Assembly (NCBI RefSeq): GCF_007997155.1
Contig: NZ_VORT01000008.1
Location: 124,001-188,000 of the forward strand
Direction of reading: 5' to 3'
Source of the DNA: Aequorivita antarctica
GTDB lineage: Bacteria; Bacteroidota; Bacteroidia; Flavobacteriales; Flavobacteriaceae
DNA length: 64,000 nucleotides
In this document: positions 16,775 to 24,969 of the stretch, in pieces
How the letters are laid out: every line of letters starts with the position of its first letter
How positions within the stretch are numbered: position 1 is the stretch's first letter
The notes under the pieces: generated by a model
Databases searched by the model: none
The model's input: the letters and a program-made list of their open reading frames with translations, nothing else
What the model was told of the DNA's origin: nothing
Program-made: the position numbers and the translations under genes

Positions 16775-18147
16775 ACTTCCTGCCTAATTAATTTCTTCGA
16801 AAGATAATTAAATCTGATGAATAACATGATTCCGCTTGCCGAAAGTCCTGCCAGTAAGCCGTACCAAATACCCTGGCTTGCCAGACTGGTGTGCATACTT
16901 AAGTAATATGAAATTGGAAAACCTATCAACCAATAAGCGATAAAGCAAATTAAAGTTGGAATTTTCACATCCTGCATACCACGTAATGCGCCCAATGCCA
17001 CAACTTGCAGAGCGTCGGTAAATTGAAAGATGGCTGCAATAATCAATAATTGCGCAGCAAGGGCTACCACTTCGTGGTTGTCCGCAAAATCGGTAACACT
17101 GTTGTAATCGAGGAATATTTTTGGAAGTTCGCCATTGAATAATATAAACCCAATTGCAAAAATCAAGGATAAAATAGTAGTCAGTAAAACAATGGAAATA
17201 GCCACCCGTCGCAAATCCCTAAAATTCTTCAGTCCTTTTTGATTGCCCACCCGTATCATAGCTGCCACACTAAAACCCATCGCTACCATGAATGTCATGG
17301 AAGCAAGATTCAGCGCAATTTGATTCGCAGCTTGTGGATTTTTACCAAGAATTCCCGAAAGCCATATTGCGGCAGTGAAAATAGCCACTTCAAAAAACAT
17401 CTGCATGGCCGAGGGGAAACCGAGATTCAACAGCTTTTTTAGCATGGCTTTGCTGAGGGTGAAAATTTTAATACTAGTAACAAAATACCGCGACTTCTCT
17501 TTTCGACTTAATAAATACCACAAATAGGCAACCATCACCACCCGCGACACCAAGGTTCCGATTGCCGCGCCAACTACGCCTAGCTCTGGCGCGCCAAATT
17601 TTCCGAAAATAAACATATAGTTCAATATCACATTCACCACATTCGCTACTATAGTAGCATACATTGGGAAACGCGTCATGGACATACCATCGCTAAACTG
17701 CTTAAACCCCTGAAAAATAATCAAAGGTACTAGCGAAGCCGCCACCAAGGTTAAATAAGGCATCGCCAGATCAACAACTTCAGGGGGTTGTTTCATCACG
17801 TACATTAAGGGTTTGGCAAACATAACTACAGCAAAAAGCGCTAAGCCAAGCACGATACACAAAAACAAGCCGTGCTTAAAGGAAGATTTCCCCTTTTCGC
17901 GATTGTTCTCACCATCAGCCTCGGCAACCAAAGGTGTTATAGCAGTAGAAAAACCAATTCCCAAAGACATTGCAATAAACATAAAGCTGTTCCCAAGCGA
18001 CACAGCGGCAAGCTCAGCAGTTCCCAATTGCCCCACCATAATATTATCGACCAGCGCCACCACCTGATGCCCCAGCATGCCCAAAATTACGGGGGTTGCC
18101 AGTTTGGTGTTATATTTGAATTCGCGAGTGTAATCGGAAAGTGCCAA
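16759..18147 (-). CDS. MATE-family multidrug/sodium antiporter (NorM type)
   Basis: A 462-residue protein of typical MATE length with 12 predicted membrane helices. The N-terminus contains PVILGMLGHQVVALVDNIMVG and LGNSFMFIAMSLGIGFSTAITPLVAEA, the NorM-branch signature. It exports cationic compounds using a sodium or proton gradient. The final codons fall in a 7-bp-period repeat array. It is divergent from the DinB-like gene. Confidence 0.9.
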   Translation of the reverse strand: MALSDYTREFKYNTKLATPVILGMLGHQVVALVDNIMVGQLGTAELAAVSLGNSFMFIAMSLGIGFSTAITPLVAEADGENNREKGKSSFKHGLFLCIVLGLALFAVVMFAKPLMYVMKQPPEVVDLAMPYLTLVAASLVPLIIFQGFKQFSDGMSMTRFPMYATIVANVVNVILNYMFIFGKFGAPELGVVGAAIGTLVSRVVMVAYLWYLLSRKEKSRYFVTSIKIFTLSKAMLKKLLNLGFPSAMQMFFEVAIFTAAIWLSGILGKNPQAANQIALNLASMTFMVAMGFSVAAMIRVGNQKGLKNFRDLRRVAISIVLLTTILSLIFAIGFILFNGELPKIFLDYNSVTDFADNHEVVALAAQLLIIAAIFQFTDALQVVALGALRGMQDVKIPTLICFIAYWLIGFPISYYLSMHTSLASQGIWYGLLAGLSASGIMLFIRFNYLSKKLIRQEVVSIE

Positions 18148-18239
18148 CTATTAAAATTTTTGCGCAAAGATAGCTGTTGCATTTTTTTAAAGGGCTATTT
18201 CTAAAAAAACTGTTACTTTAATCTGACAAAAAAAAAGCG

Positions 18240-18710
18240 ATGAAGAATAACCAACAATTGGCAAACCGATTTCGGGAAGTACTTCTCAACGGCACCTGGG
18301 TAGCCAATACCAATTACAAAGACCAATTAGAAAACCTGCCCCTACAAATAGCGCAAACAAAAATGGGGGATTTAAACACCATTGCCATTTTGGCGCAGCA
18401 CATTCATTATTATATAAAAGGGGTCTCAGTTGTTTTTAAAGGCGGTGCATTAGAAATTAAGGACGCATATAGCTTCAATTTTCAGCCGATGACTTCCGAA
18501 ACCGAATGGAAAGCCTTCTTAACCACCCTCTTTAAAGATGCCGAAGAATTTGCAACCCTCGTAGAGCAACTTCCAGAAAACAACTTAAACGATCCATTTA
18601 CCGATAAAAAATACGGAACTTTCCAACGGAATATTGAAGGAATGATTGAACACTGTTACTACCACCTTGGCCAGATTGTTGTAATTAAAAAGCTGATACA
18701 ACAACTCTAA
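18240..18710 (+). CDS. DinB-superfamily protein (DUF1572-like)
   Basis: A 156-residue helical protein with three spaced histidines in the DinB pattern: an AQHIHYY helix near 52-58 and EHCYYHLGQIV near 138-148. These usually bind a divalent metal in this superfamily. Its reaction is unknown, and bacillithiol- or mycothiol-transferase-type activities are seen in relatives. A 7-bp-period array and an ABC exporter gene follow. Confidence 0.75.
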   Translation: MKNNQQLANRFREVLLNGTWVANTNYKDQLENLPLQIAQTKMGDLNTIAILAQHIHYYIKGVSVVFKGGALEIKDAYSFNFQPMTSETEWKAFLTTLFKDAEEFATLVEQLPENNLNDPFTDKKYGTFQRNIEGMIEHCYYHLGQIVVIKKLIQQL

Positions 18711-18763
18711 TCCATAAAATAAAACCAACGACTCACACAAAAGAGAAAAGAGAAAAGACAAAA

Positions 18764-18833
18764 GACTCACTACTCATTACTCATTACTAATTACTCATTA
18801 CTAATTACTCATTACTAATTACTCACTACTCAA
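18764..18833. repeat. 7-bp-period array, ten units
   Basis: Ten consecutive 7-bp units, mostly TACTCAT alternating with TACTAAT, end 8 bases before the ATG of the ABC exporter at 18842. The plus strand contains TAA in the TACTAAT units, and because 7 is not a multiple of 3, these fall in different frames. Confidence 0.9.
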
Positions 18834-18841
18834 CAAAATAA

Positions 18842-20680
18842 ATGGCTCGTCCCCAACTAAAATCCATCTCCGAAAAAGAAAAGAAAACCAGCGTCAAGGA
18901 TTCTTTTAAAGCCCTAAAAACCATCCCACGTTTTTTTAGGGAAATATATCGCAGCAGTCCAAAACTGTTTTTGCTGAATACCTTTGCCAGGCTTATAAAC
19001 GCCTTCACCCCCGTAGTAATCCTTTGGGTGGGAAAAATGATTATTGACGAAATAATCCTGCAGGTTTCTTTACCGGACAAAGATTTCACCCAACTGTGGA
19101 ACTATGTCATCATTGAATTCTCCGTTGCCGTACTTTCAGATTTATTGGGAAGATTGATAAACCTAACCGATGGTCTATTGGGCGATTTATATTCCAATAT
19201 GTCTTCGGAAAAAATAATCCGCAAAACCGCCGAGCTCACCATTGCCCAACTGGAAGACCCAGAGTTTTACGACAAACTGGAACGCGCCCGAACCCAAACC
19301 AACAGTCGGGTAGATTTAATGACCAATGCGCTGGGACAGGCTGAAAGTCTGATTTCAATGGTTTCGCTGATTGCGGGGTTGGTTTATTTTGAACCTATTT
19401 TGATATTGATACTTATTCTCAGTATTATTCCATCGTTTATAAACGAAGCCAAGTTTAGCAGCACCCGCTATTCGTTGGCGCGAAGTTGGACCGCCGAACG
19501 CCGCGAACTGGATTACCTCCGTTTCATAGGCGCCAACAACCAAACCGCCAAGGAAATAAAACTCTTCGGCCTGACAGATTTTATCGCGGAGCGCTTTAAA
19601 GGCCTTTCAAATGACTATTACCTCATCAACAAAAAACTCTCGCTCAAGCAAAGTTTTTACGGTTCGCTCTTCAACATTTTGGGTGTACTAAGTTATTACG
19701 GCGCCTATGTGTATATTATTCTACGGGTGCTTACGGGCGTGATTACCATTGGGGAACTCACCTTCCTTTCCGGTTCCTTCAACCGTTTGCGCAACAACCT
19801 GCAAGGTTTCTTTTCGCGCTTTACCCGTATTTCCGAAAGTGCGCTGTATCTGCAGGATTATTTTGACTTTATCGATTTAACTGTGGAGCAAAATGCCGAA
19901 GCAAAAACGCCCATGCCCAAAACTATTAAAGAAGGTTTTCAAGTAAACAACCTTCACTTCGCCTACGCCGGCAGCGAAACCGAAGTGCTGAAAGGCGTAA
20001 CCTTCACGCTAAAGGCAGGTGAAAAAATGGCTTTCGTGGGCCAAAATGGTGCAGGAAAGACCACATTAATAAAACTCTTCCTCCGCTTTTACGAACCCAC
20101 CCAGGGCGAAATCCTTTTGGACGGCATCAACATCAATAAATTTGATGTGGACGCCTACCGAAAACGTTTTGGAGTAATCTTTCAGGACTTTTTTAAATAT
20201 GAATTCACCCTGCGCGAAAACATAGCCGTGGGCAACATAGACCAAGTACAAAACGATGAAGTAATAAACTACGCCGCCAGTAAAAGCCTTGCGGAACAAG
20301 TGGTGACCGAAATGGCAGATGGCCTGGAACAACGCCTAGGCAGACGTTTTTATAAAGGCACCGAATTAAGCGGCGGACAGTGGCAAAAAGTGGCGCTCGC
20401 CCGCGCCTATATGAAGGACGCCGATGTTATGGTGCTGGACGAACCCACCAGCGCACTGGATGCCCAAGCAGAGTTTGATGTTTTTGAACGCTTTATAGCC
20501 CTCACTAAAGGCAAGACCAGCATTATTATTAGCCACCGCTTTAGCACCGTGCGGATGGCAGACCGTATTTTGGTATTGCAACACGGCCAAGTGCTGGAGC
20601 TGGGCACCCACGAAGAGTTAATGGCACACCCAAAATTGTACTCGGAGTTGTTTAAGTTGCAGGCGGCGGGGTATCAGTAA
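18842..20680 (+). CDS. ABC exporter, fused permease and ATPase
   Basis: A 612-residue half-transporter. The membrane domain (about 35-340) has six helices. The ATPase domain has Walker A GQNGAGKTT near 400, the Q-loop FQDFFKYEFT, the signature LSGGQ near 509, Walker B VMVLDEPTSALD near 530 and a late ISHRFSTVRMADRI histidine switch. It should work as a homodimer exporting a lipid, peptide or drug. It stands alone, so the substrate cannot be deduced. Confidence 0.9.
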   Translation: MARPQLKSISEKEKKTSVKDSFKALKTIPRFFREIYRSSPKLFLLNTFARLINAFTPVVILWVGKMIIDEIILQVSLPDKDFTQLWNYVIIEFSVAVLSDLLGRLINLTDGLLGDLYSNMSSEKIIRKTAELTIAQLEDPEFYDKLERARTQTNSRVDLMTNALGQAESLISMVSLIAGLVYFEPILILILILSIIPSFINEAKFSSTRYSLARSWTAERRELDYLRFIGANNQTAKEIKLFGLTDFIAERFKGLSNDYYLINKKLSLKQSFYGSLFNILGVLSYYGAYVYIILRVLTGVITIGELTFLSGSFNRLRNNLQGFFSRFTRISESALYLQDYFDFIDLTVEQNAEAKTPMPKTIKEGFQVNNLHFAYAGSETEVLKGVTFTLKAGEKMAFVGQNGAGKTTLIKLFLRFYEPTQGEILLDGININKFDVDAYRKRFGVIFQDFFKYEFTLRENIAVGNIDQVQNDEVINYAASKSLAEQVVTEMADGLEQRLGRRFYKGTELSGGQWQKVALARAYMKDADVMVLDEPTSALDAQAEFDVFERFIALTKGKTSIIISHRFSTVRMADRILVLQHGQVLELGTHEELMAHPKLYSELFKLQAAGYQ

Positions 20681-20766
20681 TTAGTATGACTAAAAACTAC
20701 TATTTAAAATGAACTATTGTTTTGTTATATTTGATAGTACTAACCAAAAAAGAAGAATAGAATCTA

Positions 20767-21267
20767 ATGATTAGAACCAACAATGTATCGCCCTATCTTA
20801 AAAATAAGAATCGTCTTTCTGATGTCCTTGCTGCCATTCAGGTAATGGCTATCTATAGATTTTATAAATTAGATTTTAAAAGTTGGTCAATGAGAATCTC
20901 TGGCAATGAGGCAAACTACGATTATTGGAAAAAAATATTTGAAGATCATCCCGAATTTTTCAGATTTAATAATTTAGAAGGAAAAGTTTCATTAGTATGG
21001 AGAAGAAGCAAGCAAAGAAGATTTCATGTCGATTTAAATAAAGAAATAACTTTAGAAGAAATTAATAAGCTATCAGAAAAAGAAGCTAAGGAAAGAATTT
21101 CAAGATCTCCTCTCAATAGTTCAGAAATACAATCTCTAATAAGTATTGCCATTGATTTGCACGGTAGGGCTTTTGAAAGTAAGAAAGATAGAAGATGGTG
21201 GATTGTACCTTTGGTAGGTTCCGTTAGCACTTTAATTGGTGTTTTATTGGGTATTCTTATAAAATAA
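20767..21267 (+). CDS. Conserved hypothetical protein with C-terminal membrane anchor
   Basis: A 166-residue protein. Residues 15-80 (RLSDVLAAIQVMAIYRFYKLDFKSW start, then a WRRSKQRRFHVDL stretch) look like a compact, possibly winged-helix domain. A linker follows, then one membrane helix at about 145-165. Homologues with this layout are widespread in bacteria but have no proven function. It sits 103 bases before a DUF6602 gene on the same strand, at the start of an accessory stretch. A role with the nuclease-like neighbour is possible but unproven. Confidence 0.6.
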   Translation: MIRTNNVSPYLKNKNRLSDVLAAIQVMAIYRFYKLDFKSWSMRISGNEANYDYWKKIFEDHPEFFRFNNLEGKVSLVWRRSKQRRFHVDLNKEITLEEINKLSEKEAKERISRSPLNSSEIQSLISIAIDLHGRAFESKKDRRWWIVPLVGSVSTLIGVLLGILIK

Positions 21268-21370
21268 ATCATTACCAAAACAGGTGTAAATTAATATGGG
21301 TGACATTGTTTTCAAAGTCATTTCGCTCCTTCACGACTTAAACTGAAACTTTACTCAAGTCAATAAAGAT

Positions 21371-22228
21371 ATGTTGAAAGAATTAAAATTTGATCAAATA
21401 GTTGAAAATATCATTGGAGAAATCAATGAAGCAAAGAGAAAAGCTAAGTCTATTCACTCTGCGGGTAACATAAAATCTTCAGGAGAAGAAGTTGAAGATC
21501 TTGTTAGGGAAAAAATAAGTATTTTTTTACCCGAAAGATATTTGGTAAAACAAGGACATATTATAAACTCAAAAGGTAAAGTAAGTAATCAATTTGATAT
21601 CATAATATTTGACCGTTTAAGCACTCCTAAATTTTTTGAATCAAAGGATAACACCGTTTTTTATCCCATAGAATCAGTTTTAGCTGTGGGAGAAATAAAA
21701 AAGACACTTAGAAAAAATGATTTGATTGATTTTGGCAAAAAAATCAAGTTTTTGAAAAAAGATATGGAAAGAACCCTTGTTCCAAATACCGCGTTTGATG
21801 GAACAGTTACAGGGGATACACTTATTTCAGATATGATTAATATACCTAAACATCGGAAATACAATAACTCATTGTTTTCCTTCATTTTTGCAATAGACAT
21901 AGAAAAACCAGATGAGCTGAATATAGATGATGAGTATAAATTTATGCCAAATGACGTTTACATCCTGAATTTTGGAATGTATTTAGCTGGGAAAATTGAG
22001 AATAAACGAATTGTTTCTCAACTCGAGGATGAAGTAGACGAAATTGAAGGCCTAATAGTTGCAAAAAAGCCCGGAGTGGTTTGCATGGCTACTATGCTGA
22101 ATCAATTAATAGCACATTTAAATGAGAGTCATATAGATCCATTTAGTATTTCCAGATATATGACTGATAAAAATATTTTTGGAATTTTAGGTGCTGAAAT
22201 AAAAGTATACGATGTACGAAACAAATAA
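21371..22228 (+). CDS. DUF6602 protein with PD-(D/E)XK-like motif
   Basis: A 285-residue soluble protein. Residues 35-115 match the DUF6602 layout: GEEVEDLVREKI, LPERYLVKQGHI, then NQFDIIIFD and ESVLAVGEIK. Asp76, Glu108 and Lys110 are placed like the D...ExK core of PD-(D/E)XK nucleases (strand, Asp, about 31 residues, Glu-x-Lys). The rest is mixed alpha/beta with no recognised domain. DUF6602 proteins occur in accessory regions. A DNA-acting or defence role is plausible, but no partner methylase or helicase is adjacent. Confidence 0.65.
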   Translation: MLKELKFDQIVENIIGEINEAKRKAKSIHSAGNIKSSGEEVEDLVREKISIFLPERYLVKQGHIINSKGKVSNQFDIIIFDRLSTPKFFESKDNTVFYPIESVLAVGEIKKTLRKNDLIDFGKKIKFLKKDMERTLVPNTAFDGTVTGDTLISDMINIPKHRKYNNSLFSFIFAIDIEKPDELNIDDEYKFMPNDVYILNFGMYLAGKIENKRIVSQLEDEVDEIEGLIVAKKPGVVCMATMLNQLIAHLNESHIDPFSISRYMTDKNIFGILGAEIKVYDVRNK

Positions 22229-22229
22229 A

Positions 22230-22445
22230 TGCCCCGCTGCCGCGCGATTGCATCGCGTGTGCCCACAACAGTAAGAATATAATGATGCTACTAAACGCCA
22301 CCCTAACGATCCATTTATAGCCCAAGATTATTAAGCACTATTGATGTTCCATTTATCCTGCTTGCAATCGTTCTTCTTGTAATAATGTATTTTAAAATCC
22401 AAAAAGAAAAGCAGAAGACACGCTAGCCCGAGCGTCCCGTTAATG
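22230..22445 (+). repeat. Duplicated intergenic module, copy A
   Basis: A hairpin (CGCGAT/ATCGCG at 22243-22257), the conserved leader GTGCCCACAACAGTAAG, a degraded copy of a small membrane-peptide gene and a trailing CGCTAGCCCGAGCGTCCCG. It aligns along its length with copy B at 22841-23037. Confidence 0.8.
22282..22426 (+). pseudogene. Frameshifted copy of the 48-residue membrane-peptide gene
   Basis: It aligns base for base with the intact gene at 22889-23035 but lacks two single bases in its first third (145 against 147 bases). From the ATG it stops after 12 codons. The downstream frame still reads LSTIDVPFILLAIVLL, so the decay seems recent or only partly damaging. It starts at the base corresponding to the intact gene's ATG and ends at the matching TAG. 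Confidence 0.7.
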
Positions 22446-22504
22446 TCTTCTAGAAAATAATTTATGGCAGAAATTAAATCTTTGTTTGAAAATTAATATC
22501 ATTA

Positions 22505-22837
22505 ATGAGTGTAAATAAAAAATATTTTTTCCATATCATATTATTCTCAATTCTAGGAATTGCTATTCTTATAGGAATGATTCAGAAATATAATATTGAG
22601 AAAGATATAGGTGAAAATAGCTATACAGTTATAGCTAAAATTGAAGAAATAGTTAATAAAAGGAGCTTGAGGCGTGTTTATTATTCCTATGAATATAATG
22701 GTGTTAATTTTAAATCAACTGAATTAATTGATTCTGGAGTAAATATTCATATTGATGAATATTATGAAGCTAAAATTTCAACCCTGAATCCATCGAATTC
22801 AAAAATTAATTTAAATGAAAAATTAGTTGATAAATAA
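22505..22837 (+). CDS. Small membrane-anchored protein, DUF3592-like
   Basis: A 110-residue protein with one N-terminal membrane helix (about 8-26) and a beta-rich domain with RVYYSYEYNGVNFKS, as in DUF3592-type proteins. The function is unknown. It lies exactly between the two copies of the duplicated module, so it may be cargo of whatever duplicated them. Its bases are markedly AT-rich compared with the GC-rich hairpins on either side. Confidence 0.55.
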   Translation: MSVNKKYFFHIILFSILGIAILIGMIQKYNIEKDIGENSYTVIAKIEEIVNKRSLRRVYYSYEYNGVNFKSTELIDSGVNIHIDEYYEAKISTLNPSNSKINLNEKLVDK

Positions 22838-22840
22838 TTT

Positions 22841-23037
22841 CCCAGCTAGCGCGAGCGTCCCGCTCGTGCCCGCAACAGTAAGAAAATAATGATAATACTA
22901 AAATCCATACCCGACGGTCCATTTATAGACCCAAGATTTTTAAGCACTATTGATGTTCCATTTATCCTGCTTGCAATCGTTCTTCTTATTGTAATGTATT
23001 TTAAAGTTAAAAAAGCAAAGCAGAAGCCCCGCTAGCG
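22841..23037 (+). repeat. Duplicated intergenic module, copy B
   Basis: GCTAGCGCGAGCGTCCCGCT hairpin, GTGCCCGCAACAGTAAG leader, then an intact 48-codon gene ending in a further CGCTAGC. It is highly similar by eye to copy A over about 190 bases. Confidence 0.8.
22889..23035 (+). CDS. 48-residue single-pass membrane peptide
   Basis: ATG 22889 to TAG 23033-23035. The peptide has a short polar start (SIPDGPFIDPRFLST), one membrane helix (about 22-39, VPFILLAIVLLIVMYF) and a basic tail (KVKKAKQKPR). The tail predicts an N-out, C-in orientation. The identical layout in a degraded second copy 600 bases upstream, with mostly third-position or conservative differences in the helix, supports real coding. 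Family and function are not recognised. Similar short peptides act as toxins or membrane-complex subunits. Confidence 0.55.
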   Translation: MIILKSIPDGPFIDPRFLSTIDVPFILLAIVLLIVMYFKVKKAKQKPR

Positions 23038-23054
23038 TATATGTATATAAATCT

Positions 23055-23783
23055 ATGAGACTAATAACAATCATCTCCATTTTACTTTTACTATTCTCCT
23101 GCAGCCAGCGTCAAGAGAGAATACAAGTTGTTGAAAATAACAATCTAAATCAAAAACAAATAGACTCTGTGCTCGATAAATATAATTTTGAGTATGAAAG
23201 TTTAATTTTTATCGATAGCACGCAGCAAGCAATTCTTCCCATTACAACCCAAAAGCCACGTGGTGGAAGCAGATTGAGCTCTAAATCTTATGAAGCTGAG
23301 AGTTATCCACAATATTGGAATATTATATTTTATAATATTGAAACTGGGCATACCAATCTATTGACGAAATCAAAAATGCGAATCTCTAATTATCATGCGA
23401 ATCTTAGAAACTCTGGACCAATTATTTCGAAAAGTATAATTTATAAAATTTGTGATACTGATTACGATAATGATAACCAGCTGACTTATAAAGATCCAGA
23501 ACAACTTTTTATCTCTGTCATCGACGGTTCTAATTTAACAAGATTATCTCCTTTAGGTGAGCAAATAATGGATTTTCAAATAGTTCCTGATTCAGATAAG
23601 ATAATTTTTAGTACTCAAAGAGACACAAACGAAGATTTGGAATTTGACAAAAAAGATGAATTAATTTGGTACTTAATAGACCTCTCTAAAGAATCCAAGC
23701 CAATCGAAATCATAAATAAAACCGAAAGGAAAGAAATCGAGAATCTATATTTTAAACAATGGTTAGTAAAGAACAAAAAGTAA
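23055..23783 (+). CDS. Lipoprotein with two EF-hand-like loops, TolB-propeller-like
   Basis: A 242-residue protein with a lipobox at LLFSC16. Residues 85-235 have strand pairs such as LFISVIDGSNLTRLSP and VPDSDKIIFSTQRD, typical of TolB/WD40-like propeller blades. Two 12-residue loops fit the EF-hand spacing: 136-147 (DYDNDNQLTYKD) and 190-201 (DTNEDLEFDKKD), each with acids at positions 1, 5 and 12 and Asp or Asn at position 3. This suggests calcium binding at the outer membrane or periplasm. It lies within the accessory stretch. Confidence 0.6.
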   Translation: MRLITIISILLLLFSCSQRQERIQVVENNNLNQKQIDSVLDKYNFEYESLIFIDSTQQAILPITTQKPRGGSRLSSKSYEAESYPQYWNIIFYNIETGHTNLLTKSKMRISNYHANLRNSGPIISKSIIYKICDTDYDNDNQLTYKDPEQLFISVIDGSNLTRLSPLGEQIMDFQIVPDSDKIIFSTQRDTNEDLEFDKKDELIWYLIDLSKESKPIEIINKTERKEIENLYFKQWLVKNKK

Positions 23784-23891
23784 CAGTTTTAGCCATATCC
23801 CCAGCTAAAACAAATAAATAATTCTTTATCTATCAATAATTACCTCAAACCAATATATTTGTTTAGATGTATAAATTAGCATTTAAATAAA

Positions 23892-24611
23892 ATGAATCAC
23901 TTTCAGACTGTTGCGGTTTTTACCTATCCCACTGATTTATTTGTTGCAAAATCATTTCTGGAATCCCACGAAATTGAATGTTTCGTTAGGGATGAAATGA
24001 CAATACAAGTGCATAACTTTTATTCCAATGCAATTGGAGGTATTAAATTGGAGGTAAATACAGAAGATTATGAAAAGGCGAGATGCTTATTAATACAACA
24101 TGGGTTTATTGAGGAAGAAGAAATAGCAGCCGAAAGTGAAAATAATTGGATTTTTAAATTGGATAAGATAACTTCAACGGTTCCAGTTATTAAATCGCTT
24201 AGCTTTTCAACTAGGGCGATCATATTATTCATTTTAGTATTACTATTAATAACTATTCCCGCCTATTTTCTTTCACTTCCCACAACAAAAGAACTTTTAA
24301 CAAATGCTCCGTGGTGCTTAAGCCATGTAACCTATAACGGAAAAAATTATGTTCCCACTTCCTCCCATATCCGATTTATTTTAAATAGTCAATGTGAAGA
24401 GTCAATTAATTTTAAAGAAAATGGGCTTATAGAATTACCAGGTTTTCAGAGCCAACCCATAATGGGCCAATGGCAAATGGAAGAAGACAGCTTACGGATT
24501 TTTGGTAGTGATAATTTTGAATATATTTATAACGGAAATTATAAATTAGATTTTAATGGCAGGGAATTAACAATAACTTCAGGAAATACAATTTTATATT
24601 GCTATAGATAA
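23892..24611 (+). CDS. DUF2007 domain protein with membrane segment and lipocalin-like C-terminus
   Basis: A 239-residue protein. Residues 1-75 are a DUF2007 (putative signal-transducing) domain with TYPTDLFVAKSFLESHEIECFV. A membrane helix is at about 113-131. The C-terminal 100 residues (APWCLSHVTYNGKNYVP, then GLIELPGFQSQPIMGQWQM) resemble small lipocalin-like beta barrels. The function is unknown. It is followed after 7 bases by a small zinc-ribbon gene, probably in one transcript. Confidence 0.65.
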   Translation: MNHFQTVAVFTYPTDLFVAKSFLESHEIECFVRDEMTIQVHNFYSNAIGGIKLEVNTEDYEKARCLLIQHGFIEEEEIAAESENNWIFKLDKITSTVPVIKSLSFSTRAIILFILVLLLITIPAYFLSLPTTKELLTNAPWCLSHVTYNGKNYVPTSSHIRFILNSQCEESINFKENGLIELPGFQSQPIMGQWQMEEDSLRIFGSDNFEYIYNGNYKLDFNGRELTITSGNTILYCYR

Positions 24612-24618
24612 TTTATGG

Positions 24619-24810
24619 ATGAGAAAAGACTTTAAAATAGCTTGCCCACACTGCAAAAGCTCGGAAGTATCAAAACCGAAGTACTCAATGAAAAGCTTTG
24701 CAATCTCAGTATTGCTTCTTGGTTTTCCATTACTCTTTATAAAAAAAATGTATCACTGTTTCGATTGTTTATCCGACTTTACGAAATCCGACATACAGAA
24801 ATCCAGCTAA
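24619..24810 (+). CDS. Small zinc-ribbon membrane protein
   Basis: A 63-residue protein with CPHC near 9-12 and CFDC near 48-51, which would form a four-cysteine zinc site. A hydrophobic stretch (about 28-43, AISVLLLGFPLLFI) lies between the two knuckles. The membrane segment within a zinc ribbon is odd but is seen in some small TFIIB-like ribbons. It starts 7 bases after the DUF2007 gene. An alternative upstream ATG in another frame stops at once. Confidence 0.6.
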   Translation: MRKDFKIACPHCKSSEVSKPKYSMKSFAISVLLLGFPLLFIKKMYHCFDCLSDFTKSDIQKSS

Positions 24811-24814
24811 CACC

Positions 24815-24842
24815 CCGCTAGCCCAAGCGTCCCGCTCGTGCC
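24815..24842 (+). repeat. GC-rich hairpin repeat (third full copy)
   Basis: CCGCTAGCCCAAGCGTCCCG followed by CTCGTGCC matches the elements at 22421-22440 and 22844-22870. It lies directly after the zinc-ribbon gene. Confidence 0.75.
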
Positions 24843-24969
24843 AACACTATTCTGAGCGTTGCATTTAAGCTAAGAATAAACTTACTAAACCCACCGCATA
24901 GGTATCATCTATATTCTTTACTTTTAACCCTAATAAAACAACTAAAACCAAAAACCCTGCGCTAGCTTA

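Noticed and set aside
18764-18833. CRISPR-like array
   Set aside because: Units are only 7 bp with no spacers, and no cas genes are present in the window.
22143-22325. Minus-strand 60-residue frame over the end of the DUF6602 gene
   Set aside because: It overlaps the coding end and module A, with no support from neighbours or composition.
22230-24842. Integron with attC sites
   Set aside because: No RYYYAAC/GTTRRRY pairs or integrase are seen; the repeated hairpin is different in sequence. Kept only as a cassette-like analogy.
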